Assembly: GCA_910576855.1 (NCBI GenBank)
Contig: CAJTJP010000001.1
Location: 169,457 to 233,456, forward strand
Origin: Erysipelotrichales bacterium
GTDB lineage: Bacteria; Bacillota_I; Bacilli_A; Erysipelotrichales; Erysipelotrichaceae
Reading direction: 5' to 3'
DNA: 64,000 nt
Under the pieces are notes generated by a model. It searched no databases, was not told the origin of the DNA, and was given only the letters and a program-made list of their open reading frames with translations. This document shows, in pieces, positions 45,101 to 53,253 of this stretch (positions are counted from its first letter, which is position 1; the number at the start of each line of letters is the position of its first letter). The position numbers were made by a program, and so were the translations under genes.

Positions 45101-46955
45101 AAATAACGGCAAGCCGATTTATAACTATCTGAAACGTGGAAGTATTGAACTGTTCAAGACTGACGAAGAAAGCGCAAATGCACTCATCAACGTACAGTTT
45201 GACTTAGCCACCGATCCTGACATGGAAAACATTATTAAAACGACATGGACAGATGAAAACGGCAGAGCGTTGTTTCAAGAATTGGAAGTAGGATATACAT
45301 ACTACATCCAAGAACATTATGACGGTAATCATGATATGGTTTCAAAAGGCTATGTCTATGACCCGACAATCCATGAAGTACGTCTAAATGAACATGAGGA
45401 AGTACAAGTTTTAAATGTTACTAATAAACAAGTAAAAGGACAGGTGCAATTTACTAAAATAGGTGAAATGTTCAATAAGGTTGAAATTGTAGACGGTAAG
45501 TTTGGCAAAGAGCATCATCCGATATGGGAACAAGGCAATCTATTGGGCGCAGAATTAACAGTCTGGGCAAAAGAGGACATTATTACCTTTGACGGAACAC
45601 ATCACTATGATAAAGACCAAAAGGTAACTGTCTTAGAAAGCGATTGGAACATGACAGACAGTTTGTTGTTGCCTGTTGGAAAGTATTATGCGAAAGAAAC
45701 CAAAGTACCGCATGGTTATGTTGGAAGTGATACAGTTTATGAATTTGAGGTCAAGCCGAACGGTAAGGCGGAAATTCAATTAAACGGTATTTCAATCGAC
45801 AATGTGCGTGCAAAAGTCAATCTTGATTTCACAAAAGTATTAGAGAAACAAGAAGTATACATCAATACTGAGGCTTATAAAGATGTTGTATTCGGCTTAT
45901 ACGCAAGAGAGGACATCTATAATTATATGGGCAAGGTAGCGATTGAAAATGGCTCATTGATCGGAATTTCAAGTATTGATGAAAATGGGCATTTAACAAA
46001 TACTTTTGATTTGCCTAACGGAGTGTACTATTTCAAAGAACTCCAAACAAACGACCAGTATCAATTAGATACGAACGAATATGATTTTGAAATCGGATAT
46101 CAAGGCGCTGATGTCAAAGAATATACGGTTGAAATCAACGGTGGCGATCCAATCAATAATGACTTGAAACGAGGAGAAATTGAAGTCATTAAAACAACAA
46201 AGGACTCTGTGCATTATACGAAAGCGGAACAAGTATTCGCAGATTCATTCCATGTTATGGACGATTATGCACGTATCTATCGAAATCCATTGATTAAAGA
46301 TGAACCGAATTATTTAGCCGGTGTAACCTTTGAACTTTCAACGGATGAAACCTTTACCAACATTGTTGATACAAAGAAAACCGACGGGAACGGTCGTATT
46401 GTTTTCGATAAACTTGAACTTGGAACATACTATGTTCGTGAAAAATCAACCTTGCAGCACTATGTGTTGAATGATGAAGTGTTCAAGGTAGAATTGACAG
46501 AACATGGACAGGTCGAAACGATTGAGTTAGAAAACAACCTTGTAAAAGCGGATATCGGCTTGCATAAGGTAGACGGAACTAACCATGCGATTGCCTTGCA
46601 GGGTGCTGAATTTACCATGTATGCGGACAAAGAGTGTACCGAGAAACTTGATGAAGCAATTACTAATCAATTAGGTAATGCTATTTTTAAGGATATTAAG
46701 TTTGGTACAACAGTTTACATCAAGGAAACAAAAGCGCCTAGCGGCTATGAGTTGTCGAATGAGGTCATCAAGGTAACTATCGACGATGAATGGATGAAAA
46801 AAGACATTCAAAATCGAGTGATTGAAGTTATGAATTACAAAATTCCGACAACACCGAATACAGGAGATGATACAAACATGCTTATGTACATTGGCATGGC
46901 GGGAATGGCATTGAGTGTTTTGATGTTGGCAAAAAAACGATTATCTAATCGTTAA
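42111..46955 (+). CDS. Wall-anchored stalk protein with N-terminal peptidase-like domain and about twelve SpaA/CnaB repeats
   Basis: 1,614 residues. Signal peptide (about 1-33), then an NlpC/P60- or CHAP-like domain (about 35-190; Cys in GTCTGLVTRTL, His in FGHVAFIEF). About twelve SpaA/CnaB-type domains follow (each with K near the start and an E-rich last strand, such as YYVIEHTPA and YVREKS), the kind that form internal isopeptide bonds. The C-terminus has TTPNTGDD, a TM and AKKRLSNR, a sortase signal. Probably a long rigid surface stalk exposed during or after transfer. No sortase gene is seen in the ICE. Start ATG after AAGAAGG. Confidence 0.85.
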   Translation: MKKTFNLGLKTLLTFLVTFVSLNLSFIQNVNALSNLSGTDVLNAARQYENWTYNQVGTCTGLVTRTLNDLGIASSVVGTMVGEIPRFSPEDMLANAKAHPDDAKLIYEGSPLGAVSAGVKDGDLVIATAEDMNSTFGHVAFIEFQSGTLGWYGANNEVLNIGWLPLIYNRTTRGNPGTRVTNIHVFRLVDDTPLGTLKIAKKNEDNQYLPNTSFKISYNSDMSDSLGTYKTGSDGTVTIPDLNAQKVYIQEVSVPNPYVLDKTIKSITVVENDTVTYTATNLFKTGNLEVTKVDRDTGKVVEKAGNSFDVYKSDDTFVATISTAGNGIATLNNVRYGDYYVIEHTPAENYTQSTERIDFQVRNDKETISFEYSNKRTVGKINLFKCDSDLHCDINTGEGLGESQGDGSIDGAVYGLYAKENIVDPADNSIIFRKGASIKKNGVDVKLVIENGRASVNDLYLGLYTVKEETPGHLYMLDETEYTVDLGYTDPSVKEVTKVVTSHDTIVKQPFKIAKFTSNGSPSTAPALKGAEFTYILERYIAEYGSFENALKEAQKTNSAIHSSEWGVMVTDSEGVAVSKALPGGLYHVRETKVPNENVTPAKDFTVNIKENNPDKPLPYVYVNDTPFETVIAIVKQDAETNRTIALPGTTFKIKCLSDNLEFKEGEYVNWWLKYPSWGHISEFTTGEDGTVTLPNPLGAGMYQLEEITSPDGYLLAKTAQPFEISNNNIHQQVGPDDHTIITTLIFKDQPVKGQVSIDKQAEIFKGYESTDTEYGELFTPVYEKGMLANVQFEIKAHTAIKGAEGTTYYRAGKTIETLTTDGTNITVSSLLPIGTDGYNVYSIREVKTEDGYVLDDTVRYFRFDYVDDETEVLSPTWLDENGNVIDKQEVITIENEKQSALVLTAKEIENSEMSDNTNAYKDVVFGCFAEVVDGLEQGALVGISKVNDDSSIDFNLSQSGEYYLSELDTENHLVLSDEKYPFTYVYTGDVVHEIVVNNGKPIYNYLKRGSIELFKTDEESANALINVQFDLATDPDMENIIKTTWTDENGRALFQELEVGYTYYIQEHYDGNHDMVSKGYVYDPTIHEVRLNEHEEVQVLNVTNKQVKGQVQFTKIGEMFNKVEIVDGKFGKEHHPIWEQGNLLGAELTVWAKEDIITFDGTHHYDKDQKVTVLESDWNMTDSLLLPVGKYYAKETKVPHGYVGSDTVYEFEVKPNGKAEIQLNGISIDNVRAKVNLDFTKVLEKQEVYINTEAYKDVVFGLYAREDIYNYMGKVAIENGSLIGISSIDENGHLTNTFDLPNGVYYFKELQTNDQYQLDTNEYDFEIGYQGADVKEYTVEINGGDPINNDLKRGEIEVIKTTKDSVHYTKAEQVFADSFHVMDDYARIYRNPLIKDEPNYLAGVTFELSTDETFTNIVDTKKTDGNGRIVFDKLELGTYYVREKSTLQHYVLNDEVFKVELTEHGQVETIELENNLVKADIGLHKVDGTNHAIALQGAEFTMYADKECTEKLDEAITNQLGNAIFKDIKFGTTVYIKETKAPSGYELSNEVIKVTIDDEWMKKDIQNRVIEVMNYKIPTTPNTGDDTNMLMYIGMAGMALSVLMLAKKRLSNR

Positions 46956-46972
46956 ACAAGATTATTAAAAAT

Positions 46973-47004
46973 AGCCGATATGTTTGGAAAATGTATCGGC
47001 TTTT
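46973..47004 (+). terminator. Terminator / attenuator between the two surface-protein genes
   Basis: AGCCGATA / TATCGGCT with a 13-nt loop and TTTTC tail, about 20 nt before AAAGGAG of the next gene. Confidence 0.6.
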
Positions 47005-47031
47005 CTATTTTTCATGAAAGGAGAATAACGA

Positions 47032-49986
47032 GTGAGTGTTAAAAAAAATAAAAAGATCGTCAAATCAGTTTTTGTAACGATGTTCTTAACAATGGCTTGT
47101 TTATTATCATCAAGTATTGATTTTGCGAATGCGAAAGAGCCACCGTTAGTAATCAATCGAGATGACGGAGGAACATCAAATGCGAACGGAGTGTCTTATC
47201 AATTCTTTTATAAGATGACAAGAAAAAGTTATGATCCTATTCACGGAACTGCCGTATATGAATTGACGGAGCATTATGTCATAGCAGGCGGATACGTTCC
47301 GATTGTTTCTGATATTGTTCATCTAACGAACAGAAAAGGAACAGATCAGTATATCGGAGAATTTAAAAGCGGTAACTCTGCATCAAAAGGTCCGGGAACA
47401 TATTATCGCAGTGAAAAATTCACTCTTAATCTTGTCGAGGGTACAAACAAGATAAAAATACGCGGTGAATATGACGGGAATGACAGCGGGGACGCTGATT
47501 TTACAATCAACATTGATAAGTTTGGACATGAACCTGTTGTACATGGTACAAATGGGACTTGGGTAAGCGGCGAGGTGTCAAGCGGAAAGCGCACCTATGA
47601 ATCATTATATACTGACGGAGCAGCGGGAAGCGCTGCGGGAAACAAAACGCAGACAAGTACAGGCTTTTCCTATACAGATGAAGATGAGCAGAAAACAGCG
47701 ACTTATAAATATTCGGGCAAGACCCTTGGGAATAATGCGAAAATCAAAAGTATCAAAAAGAGCGGTGCTGATGTTGCTTTTTCAGCATTGGACAAGCCGG
47801 GAACGTATGTGATTACCAGTTGTACGAAAGACAGCGCAGAGAATGAGGCGTGCGGCACACGCAACATTGTAGTGAAGTCGAAATATCAAGTGAAGTATAA
47901 CGGAAATACAGCGACAAGCGGCAGTATGTCCAACAGCACTCATGTCTATGATACGGCAAAAGCGCTGAGTGCCAATGGCTATTCAAAGACAGGTTATCGG
48001 TTTAAATCATGGAATACAAAAGCAGACGGGACTGGAACCACTTATACCAATCAGCAATCTGTTAAGAACCTCACTTCTACCGATAACGGTGTAGTTAATC
48101 TATATGCACAGTGGAATGCAAATACTTACACCATTAAATATCATGGAAACAATGCGACAAGCGGGAGCATGGCGGATACAACGCATACCTATGACGTTTC
48201 TAAAACATTGAGGAAAAACGCATATAAGCGTACTGGTTGGAAATTTATGGGGTGGAACACGAAAGCAGACGGAAGCGGTACTGCATATACGGATGAAAAG
48301 TCAGTCAAAAACCTTACAGCGACACATGGTGGAGTCATCAACCTTTATGCACAATGGGATAAAGCACCGTCACTTACCACTATTGATAAAGAATATTATC
48401 AGAACGAGGTTTCCAAAGACCAATGGCTGTCCGAACTTCGTTTGCAGGGTATCACTGCCGATGACAACGAGGACGGCAATCTAACATCAGCAATCACGAT
48501 TGTTTCAGATAATGTTATTCTTAATCGTGCCGGGACTTATACCGTCATGTATCAAGTAACAGACAGCGCCAATCAAACAGTACGTGAAAGCGCAACGATA
48601 ACAATTAAATATAACAATCCTCCGCAGATTCAAGCAGAAAATAAAATGTTTTATTTAGGCGAAATCAATGAGAGTGATTGGGAAACAGAGAAAATGCGAG
48701 AAGTGAGTGCGAGCGATATCGAGGACGGCAATCTTACTGATAAGATAAAGATTCAGTTAGACGAAGTAAATACAAGTGTCGCAGGAACTTATCGAGTGAG
48801 TTATGAGGTTGTAGATAGGTTTGGAAAAAAAGCGGAAAAGATTATATTTGTAGAAATACGCTTTAATAACAAGCCTGTAATCGAGTCTGAAAATCTCTAT
48901 TTTCATGAAAACGAATACACACAAGAGCAAATACTGGAATTATTGGAAAGCAATGCAAGTGCATACGATTCAGAGGACGGAGATTTGACTGAGGAGATAT
49001 CCATTATTAAAAACGATGTAGATCCTTCAGCACCGGGAGTATACGAAGTCATCTATCAAGTGCAGGACAGCAGAGGTGAAGTAGTTTCTAAAACGATCGA
49101 CGTAACTGTTATGGAGAACGATGCACCGACACTCCAATTATTTGCGCCGTCAAAGCGTTTCATCGAGGGAGAATATACGCAGACTGAATGGGAAAATGAA
49201 TTGAGAATGATTGGCGTTTCTGCGCATGACCGTCAAGATCATGATTTGACTGATAAGATTGTAGTCATCAGTGATACAACGATTGCCGATAAAGCAGGAA
49301 CTTATGAAGTCATGTATCGAGTAACCGACAACTTAGGAAAATCGACCACCAAAAAAGCGAAAGTAACCGTTGAGCCGAATGGTGCGCCAATTATCTATGC
49401 AAACGATAAATATTTCAAAACCACGGATATCATCACTGAAAAAGATATATTAAGATATGTATATGCCAGTGATGATTATGATGGCGATTTATCAAAGGAA
49501 ATCGAAATCATTGAAAACGATGTGAAAGTCGGTCAAGTCGGTGTATATGATGTAACGTATCGAGTTATTGACCGATTCGGAAAAGAAAGTACCAAAACAA
49601 TACAAGTCCACATTGAAAAAAGCGGAAATACTCCTACTTTACCTATTCCACCTTTACCGACTGATCCTGATGTAATCGGCATATGGAACGGTAGGCATTT
49701 AGCCCAAATACATCTTACGAAATTATTGGAAAACTCTGATATTGACTTTGATGAAAATGCGATCAATGAAATTGTATTCGGCGTATATGCGGCTGAGGAT
49801 ATTATCTATCAAGGAAATGTTGTACTCAAAGCAGACAGTTTAATTGGGATTTCCAACATAAACGCAAATGGAGATATTGATGTTATGATATATCATCAAG
49901 GCAGATATTATGCCAAAGAACTTGAAACTGCTGATAACTATATTTTGGACAATACAAAATACTATTTTGATTTTGAACTAAGGTAA
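47032..49986 (+). CDS. Secreted InlB-repeat / Ig-like (DUF5011) protein
   Basis: 984 residues, GTG start after AAAGGAG. Signal peptide about 1-34 (SSSIDFANAKEPP), a beta-rich region to about 285, two InlB B-type repeats (about 288-365 and 366-442; GYRFKSWNTKADG, GWKFMGWNTKADG). Five DUF5011-type Ig domains follow (about 445-865; pattern EDGNLT...AGTY...YQVTD). A final SpaA/CnaB-like domain (about 900-984; VFGVYAAEDI) ends the protein. No sorting signal or TM at the end, so it is released or held by another surface protein. A Pro-rich linker (PTLPIPPLPTDPD) separates the last domain. Confidence 0.8.
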   Translation: MSVKKNKKIVKSVFVTMFLTMACLLSSSIDFANAKEPPLVINRDDGGTSNANGVSYQFFYKMTRKSYDPIHGTAVYELTEHYVIAGGYVPIVSDIVHLTNRKGTDQYIGEFKSGNSASKGPGTYYRSEKFTLNLVEGTNKIKIRGEYDGNDSGDADFTINIDKFGHEPVVHGTNGTWVSGEVSSGKRTYESLYTDGAAGSAAGNKTQTSTGFSYTDEDEQKTATYKYSGKTLGNNAKIKSIKKSGADVAFSALDKPGTYVITSCTKDSAENEACGTRNIVVKSKYQVKYNGNTATSGSMSNSTHVYDTAKALSANGYSKTGYRFKSWNTKADGTGTTYTNQQSVKNLTSTDNGVVNLYAQWNANTYTIKYHGNNATSGSMADTTHTYDVSKTLRKNAYKRTGWKFMGWNTKADGSGTAYTDEKSVKNLTATHGGVINLYAQWDKAPSLTTIDKEYYQNEVSKDQWLSELRLQGITADDNEDGNLTSAITIVSDNVILNRAGTYTVMYQVTDSANQTVRESATITIKYNNPPQIQAENKMFYLGEINESDWETEKMREVSASDIEDGNLTDKIKIQLDEVNTSVAGTYRVSYEVVDRFGKKAEKIIFVEIRFNNKPVIESENLYFHENEYTQEQILELLESNASAYDSEDGDLTEEISIIKNDVDPSAPGVYEVIYQVQDSRGEVVSKTIDVTVMENDAPTLQLFAPSKRFIEGEYTQTEWENELRMIGVSAHDRQDHDLTDKIVVISDTTIADKAGTYEVMYRVTDNLGKSTTKKAKVTVEPNGAPIIYANDKYFKTTDIITEKDILRYVYASDDYDGDLSKEIEIIENDVKVGQVGVYDVTYRVIDRFGKESTKTIQVHIEKSGNTPTLPIPPLPTDPDVIGIWNGRHLAQIHLTKLLENSDIDFDENAINEIVFGVYAAEDIIYQGNVVLKADSLIGISNINANGDIDVMIYHQGRYYAKELETADNYILDNTKYYFDFELR

Positions 49987-50029
49987 ATTACAAGAATCGG
50001 CATTGAAATCAGAACATAAAAATACGAAT

Positions 50030-50066
50030 AAGGAATGAACGATTTATAAGCGCTCATTCCTTTTTA
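50030..50066 (+). terminator. Terminator / attenuator before the gene at 50085
   Basis: AAGGAATGA / TCATTCCTT with an inner CG pair, followed by five T. It lies just before CGGAGG. Confidence 0.65.
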
Positions 50067-50084
50067 AATTTTATCGGAGGAAAC

Positions 50085-50597
50085 GTGAAAAAAAACATAG
50101 TAGCAATTATCATGGCGAAAAATGAAGAAGAAGAAAAACAGCAAATTCAAGAAATTGAGGCAATCGGATATCCATTATACGGAGTATGGCATTTACATCA
50201 CAATTTTTCTATAAAAGAAATACATTCTATGCTAAGACTTTTTAAAAAATATGGTACACATACAGTCCTGCTGAATGGTTCCTACCTGTCTGATGAAGTC
50301 ATTCAGGAACTTTCAGATTTAATCAAACAGTGGGAACTGGAAACATTGGTTATCAATCACAATATTCCAAATAAGGATAAAAGATTTATGTTTCTTTTAT
50401 GTCATGTATCGGTTGATATCAAGATGATTATATCTTTATTGTTAGAACAACATACAACAGATTTATATGTTTTGATAGATAACTCATTAAGCATGTATCA
50501 TCAGCCCATTGAAAAGTTACAACAGATTGCTGAGATTTTAAATGTTAAGGTGCATTTTTATAGCAAAGAGGATATGAGTAAGGTAGGTGATGAATGA
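50085..50597 (+). CDS. Hypothetical protein adjacent to excisionase
   Basis: 170 residues, GTG start after GGAGG. Alternating beta strands and helices (VAIIMAKN, THTVLLNGSYL, ELETLVINHN, DLYVLIDNSL, VKVHFYSKED) suggest a Rossmann-like or TIM-type alpha/beta fold, but no catalytic motif is recognised. The stop overlaps the xis start, so it forms an operon with xis and int and may influence excision. Not a known Tn916 gene. Confidence 0.55.
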   Translation: MKKNIVAIIMAKNEEEEKQQIQEIEAIGYPLYGVWHLHHNFSIKEIHSMLRLFKKYGTHTVLLNGSYLSDEVIQELSDLIKQWELETLVINHNIPNKDKRFMFLLCHVSVDIKMIISLLLEQHTTDLYVLIDNSLSMYHQPIEKLQQIAEILNVKVHFYSKEDMSKVGDE

Positions 50598-50797
50598 TGA
50601 AAGAAAAGGTAGTACCACTTTGGAAAAAAACTACTCTAACAATTCCCGAAGCGGCGGAGTTGACTGGAATCGGAGAATGTAAGTTAAGAGAAGTTTCTGA
50701 TGATCCGAATTGTAAATTCGTGCTATTCATCGGTAGAAAAAGATTGCTTAAGCGTAAGGAATTAGAGGAATACATAGAAAGACAATACTCAATCTAA
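50594..50797 (+). CDS. xis: Tn916-type excisionase (Xis)
   Basis: 67 residues (66 if the second ATG at 50597 is used). LTIPEAAELTGIGECKLREVS is a winged-helix/MerR-like DNA-binding start, followed by FVLFIGRKRLLKRKELEEYI, the layout of Tn916 Xis. It bends ICE ends and promotes excision by Int. Directly upstream of int, 18 nt apart. Confidence 0.85.
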   Translation: MMKEKVVPLWKKTTLTIPEAAELTGIGECKLREVSDDPNCKFVLFIGRKRLLKRKELEEYIERQYSI

Positions 50798-50815
50798 CTA
50801 GATAAGGAGAATAAA

Positions 50816-52033
50816 ATGGTAAGAAGAAAAGACAAAAAGGGGAGGGTGTTAAAAGATGGAGAAAGTCAGAGAAAAGATGGCACATACCAATACCGATGGA
50901 CAGACCGATACGGAAAAAGGCATTGTGTATATGGAAAAACTTTAGAAATACTAAGGGACAAGGTTGAAAAATTCAAACGTGATAGCCTTGACGGCATTCG
51001 GCGAAGTAATGCCAGTATGACGGTGAATGACCTTTTTGCTTTATGGAAAGAATTAAAAAGAGGAGTTAAACTATCAACAAAATCAAGATATCAAAATGAA
51101 TATGGATGGTATGTTGAAGAAACTTTTGGAAAACTTAAACTATCTGATATTACAAAATCAGAAGTTAAGAGGCACTATATATATTTGTTAGACAAGAAAA
51201 ATCTTTCTTTAAATTCTATTGGTAGTGTTCATTCGCTATTGTGCCAATTATTTGACATAGCGGTTGATGATAATTATATGCGAGTGAATCCAGCAAGAAA
51301 CGCATTGAAAGAATTGAAAAAAGATAAACAATATAGTAAGCCTAAGAAAAGAGGGCTGACACTTGATGAACAAAAGGTATTTGTAAACTTTTTAAATGAG
51401 GATAAGCGATACAAGCGTTGGAAACCAATCTTTATCACGTTACTTTATACTGGTATGCGTGTAGGAGAATGCACGGGTTTAACATGGAAAGATGTAGACT
51501 TTGATAAAAGAGAAATAAGCGTTAATCATACTTTGGTTTGTTTTCGCAGTAGCGAGAAAAAATGGGTAAAAATGATAACGGAGCCAAAAACAACTAAAGG
51601 TATTAGAACTATTCCAATGCTAGAAAGCGTTAAGGAGGCTTTAATCGAAGAAAAGGAAATGCAGTCATTGCTTGATATTAAGCAGGATCAAAAAATAAAT
51701 GGATATTCAGATTTTGTGTTCGTGAATAAAGACGGAAATGTACGATTTCACAATGCTTTAAATAAAGTATTGCGAAATATCGTAAAAGACTGTAATGAAA
51801 TACAGAAACAAAAGGGCAATAAAGAAGATATTGTATTACTGCCTCATATAACGAACCATATACTAAGACATACATTTGCGACAAGAATGTGTGAGTCAGA
51901 TATCAATATAAAAGTTATTCAAGATATCTTAGGACATAGTGAAATACAGACAACGCTAGATATCTATACAGATGCAACTGAGCACATGAAAAAGAAAAAC
52001 ATGAAAAAGTTAAGTGATTATTTAGAAAGATAG
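50816..52033 (+). CDS. int: Tn916-type tyrosine integrase
   Basis: 405 residues. An N-terminal arm-binding domain (about 15-70; GTYQYRWTDRYGKRHCVY) and a SAM-like core-binding domain (about 65-155) precede the catalytic domain. Catalytic residues: Arg in TGMRVGECTGL (about 215), the HxLR box in HILRHTFATRM (about 349-359), His in LGHSEIQTTLDIY (about 373) and the Tyr in that same segment (about 383). It recombines the two 11-bp cores to insert or excise the ICE. AAGGAG precedes the ATG; the gene ends 144 nt before attR. All catalytic residues are intact, so the enzyme is probably active. Confidence 0.95.
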   Translation: MVRRKDKKGRVLKDGESQRKDGTYQYRWTDRYGKRHCVYGKTLEILRDKVEKFKRDSLDGIRRSNASMTVNDLFALWKELKRGVKLSTKSRYQNEYGWYVEETFGKLKLSDITKSEVKRHYIYLLDKKNLSLNSIGSVHSLLCQLFDIAVDDNYMRVNPARNALKELKKDKQYSKPKKRGLTLDEQKVFVNFLNEDKRYKRWKPIFITLLYTGMRVGECTGLTWKDVDFDKREISVNHTLVCFRSSEKKWVKMITEPKTTKGIRTIPMLESVKEALIEEKEMQSLLDIKQDQKINGYSDFVFVNKDGNVRFHNALNKVLRNIVKDCNEIQKQKGNKEDIVLLPHITNHILRHTFATRMCESDINIKVIQDILGHSEIQTTLDIYTDATEHMKKKNMKKLSDYLER

Positions 52034-52042
52034 TATTCATAC

Positions 52043-52060
52043 TACACCATAATTACACCA
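52043..52060 (+). repeat. Probable integrase arm-binding repeats, right end
   Basis: TACACCA at 52043-52049 and 52054-52060, 11 bp apart, in the same orientation as the left pair. They lie directly after the int stop. Confidence 0.6.
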
Positions 52061-52113
52061 TTTTTTGTTTTCTTGAAATAAAGAGGTATCAAGTTATAGG
52101 ATATAGAGTTTCA

Positions 52114-52135
52114 AAAAAGCCTTTAAATAAAGGCT
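52114..52135. repeat. ICE end repeat, right copy
   Basis: AAAAAGCCTTTAAATAAAGG-CT, a 7-bp stem hairpin and near copy of 12659-12679. It may also end int transcription. Confidence 0.5.
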
Positions 52136-52137
52136 AT

Positions 52138-52998
52138 ATGAAGATATATAATTTGATACTTCTTATGGTTGATATAGATGGTGACGGCAAGTCTGACTTG
52201 AACATCGACACAGACAATGACGGACAGCCTGATTTGAACCTAGTGATTCTAAAGAAAAGTGATTGGAAGCCGACGAAATGTGTGAAACAAGATATTGATA
52301 ACGGAATATTAGAGGAATACTGTACAGGAACAAGCGTGAAGGCAAAAATCAATGTCGATACGGATGGGGACGGAATCCCTAACATCAATATTGATACGAA
52401 CGGTGATATGAAAGCAGACTTGAATATCACAAAGGCAGGCAGTACAGAACCATATCTAAACATCATACTGCCTCAGCATGTATGGGAACCGAAGAAGGAT
52501 TATAAGAGCGGTTCATTTAGCTATGATTCGATCGGTAAGCATGATCCGATCATCAATATTGATACGGACGGAGACGGACTTCCTGACGTAAATATCGATC
52601 TTGACGGTGATTTAGAACCGGATATCAACATTGATGTCGACGGTGATTTAATCCCTGATATAGATATCGACAGTGACGGCGATGGTATGCCCGATGTGAA
52701 TGTCGATACAAACGGGGATGGTAAGGCAGATGAAAATATCATCGAAATTAAGGAATGGAAGCCAAATAAAAATGTCGATGGCGATTTCCCGTACGATACG
52801 ATGGATTTCAGTGAACCAAACGATCCTGTTGAGCCTGAGGAACCTAATACCTCAGTCAAGGACCAATATAATCCTGCCACCAGCATGGGCGGAGCCAATA
52901 CCGGAGACGATTCAAATCCGATGTTTTATACCGCCATATCCATGCTTACAGTCTCAATTCTTTTATTCCTTGCATATAAAAGAAAATCAAATCAATAA
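52138..52998 (+). pseudogene. 3' part of interrupted adhesin 2 with wall-sorting signal
   Basis: Host sequence starts after the attR core at 52187; the first 13 codons of the open frame are ICE or core sequence. It encodes Asp-rich D-x-D-x-D-G repeats, a TCVK/CTGTS pair as in adhesin 1, and the end GGANTGDD, hydrophobic segment, KRKSNQ: a sortase signal. There is no signal peptide and no good ribosome binding site for the ATG at 52138, so a product would not be exported. It continues the protein encoded by 8254-12632 in the same frame. Up to the C-terminal anchor it parallels adhesin 1 (about 7300-8100). Confidence 0.85.
52177..52187 (+). repeat. attR core
   Basis: GATGGTGACGG, one mismatch from attL at the sixth base. 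Everything to its right aligns with adhesin 1; the sequence to its left does not. Confidence 0.75.
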
Positions 52999-53009
52999 TT
53001 CAGTATAGC

Positions 53010-53034
53010 AAAAGCCGGTGGTTTCCGGCTTTTC
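53010..53034 (+). terminator. Intrinsic terminator after adhesin 2
   Basis: AAAAGCCGG / CCGGCTTTT with a 6-nt loop. This is the natural terminator of the adhesin gene before ICE insertion. The rest of 53035-53253 holds only a TATACT-like box near 53216. Confidence 0.75.
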
Positions 53035-53253
53035 ACATGAAAACTACAGTTTTCACAGCGCTAAAATCAATCATTTCAGCTATTTACGCATCTATCAAAT
53101 CCTATTTCTATGCCTTTTTAAAACAGCATTTCACGGGTTTCATTCAATAAAGTGATATTTCTTGAATGTAAGCTTACTGACAACACAGATAAATACACAA
53201 TTATTGTTTAAATTATGGTATACTAAAGGTAAGTTAAAAACTTGGAGGTAGCT

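Larger units (their letters stand above)
12622..52187 (+). mobile_element. Integrative and conjugative element (Tn916-type integrase, Tn1549-like transfer module)
   Basis: About 39.6 kb bounded by an 11-bp direct repeat with one mismatch (GATGGGGACGG / GATGGTGACGG), inserted in the Asp-rich repeat region of adhesin 2. It contains a complete-looking transfer set: relaxase, MobC, VirD4, VirB4, PrgI, VirB6-like, pilin-like and two wall hydrolases. It also has ParA/ParB, Xis and a tyrosine integrase beside the right end. The single mismatch inside the core resembles the heterologous coupling sequence of Tn916-family insertions. No antibiotic-resistance gene was recognised. Visible cargo includes a PAPS-reductase-like gene, surface proteins and a reverse-strand cassette of unknown function. 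Confidence 0.9.

Noticed and set aside
12622..52187. Antibiotic-resistance cargo
   Set aside because: All ORFs in the element were examined and none resembles a resistance determinant such as a tetracycline ribosomal protection protein or van genes.
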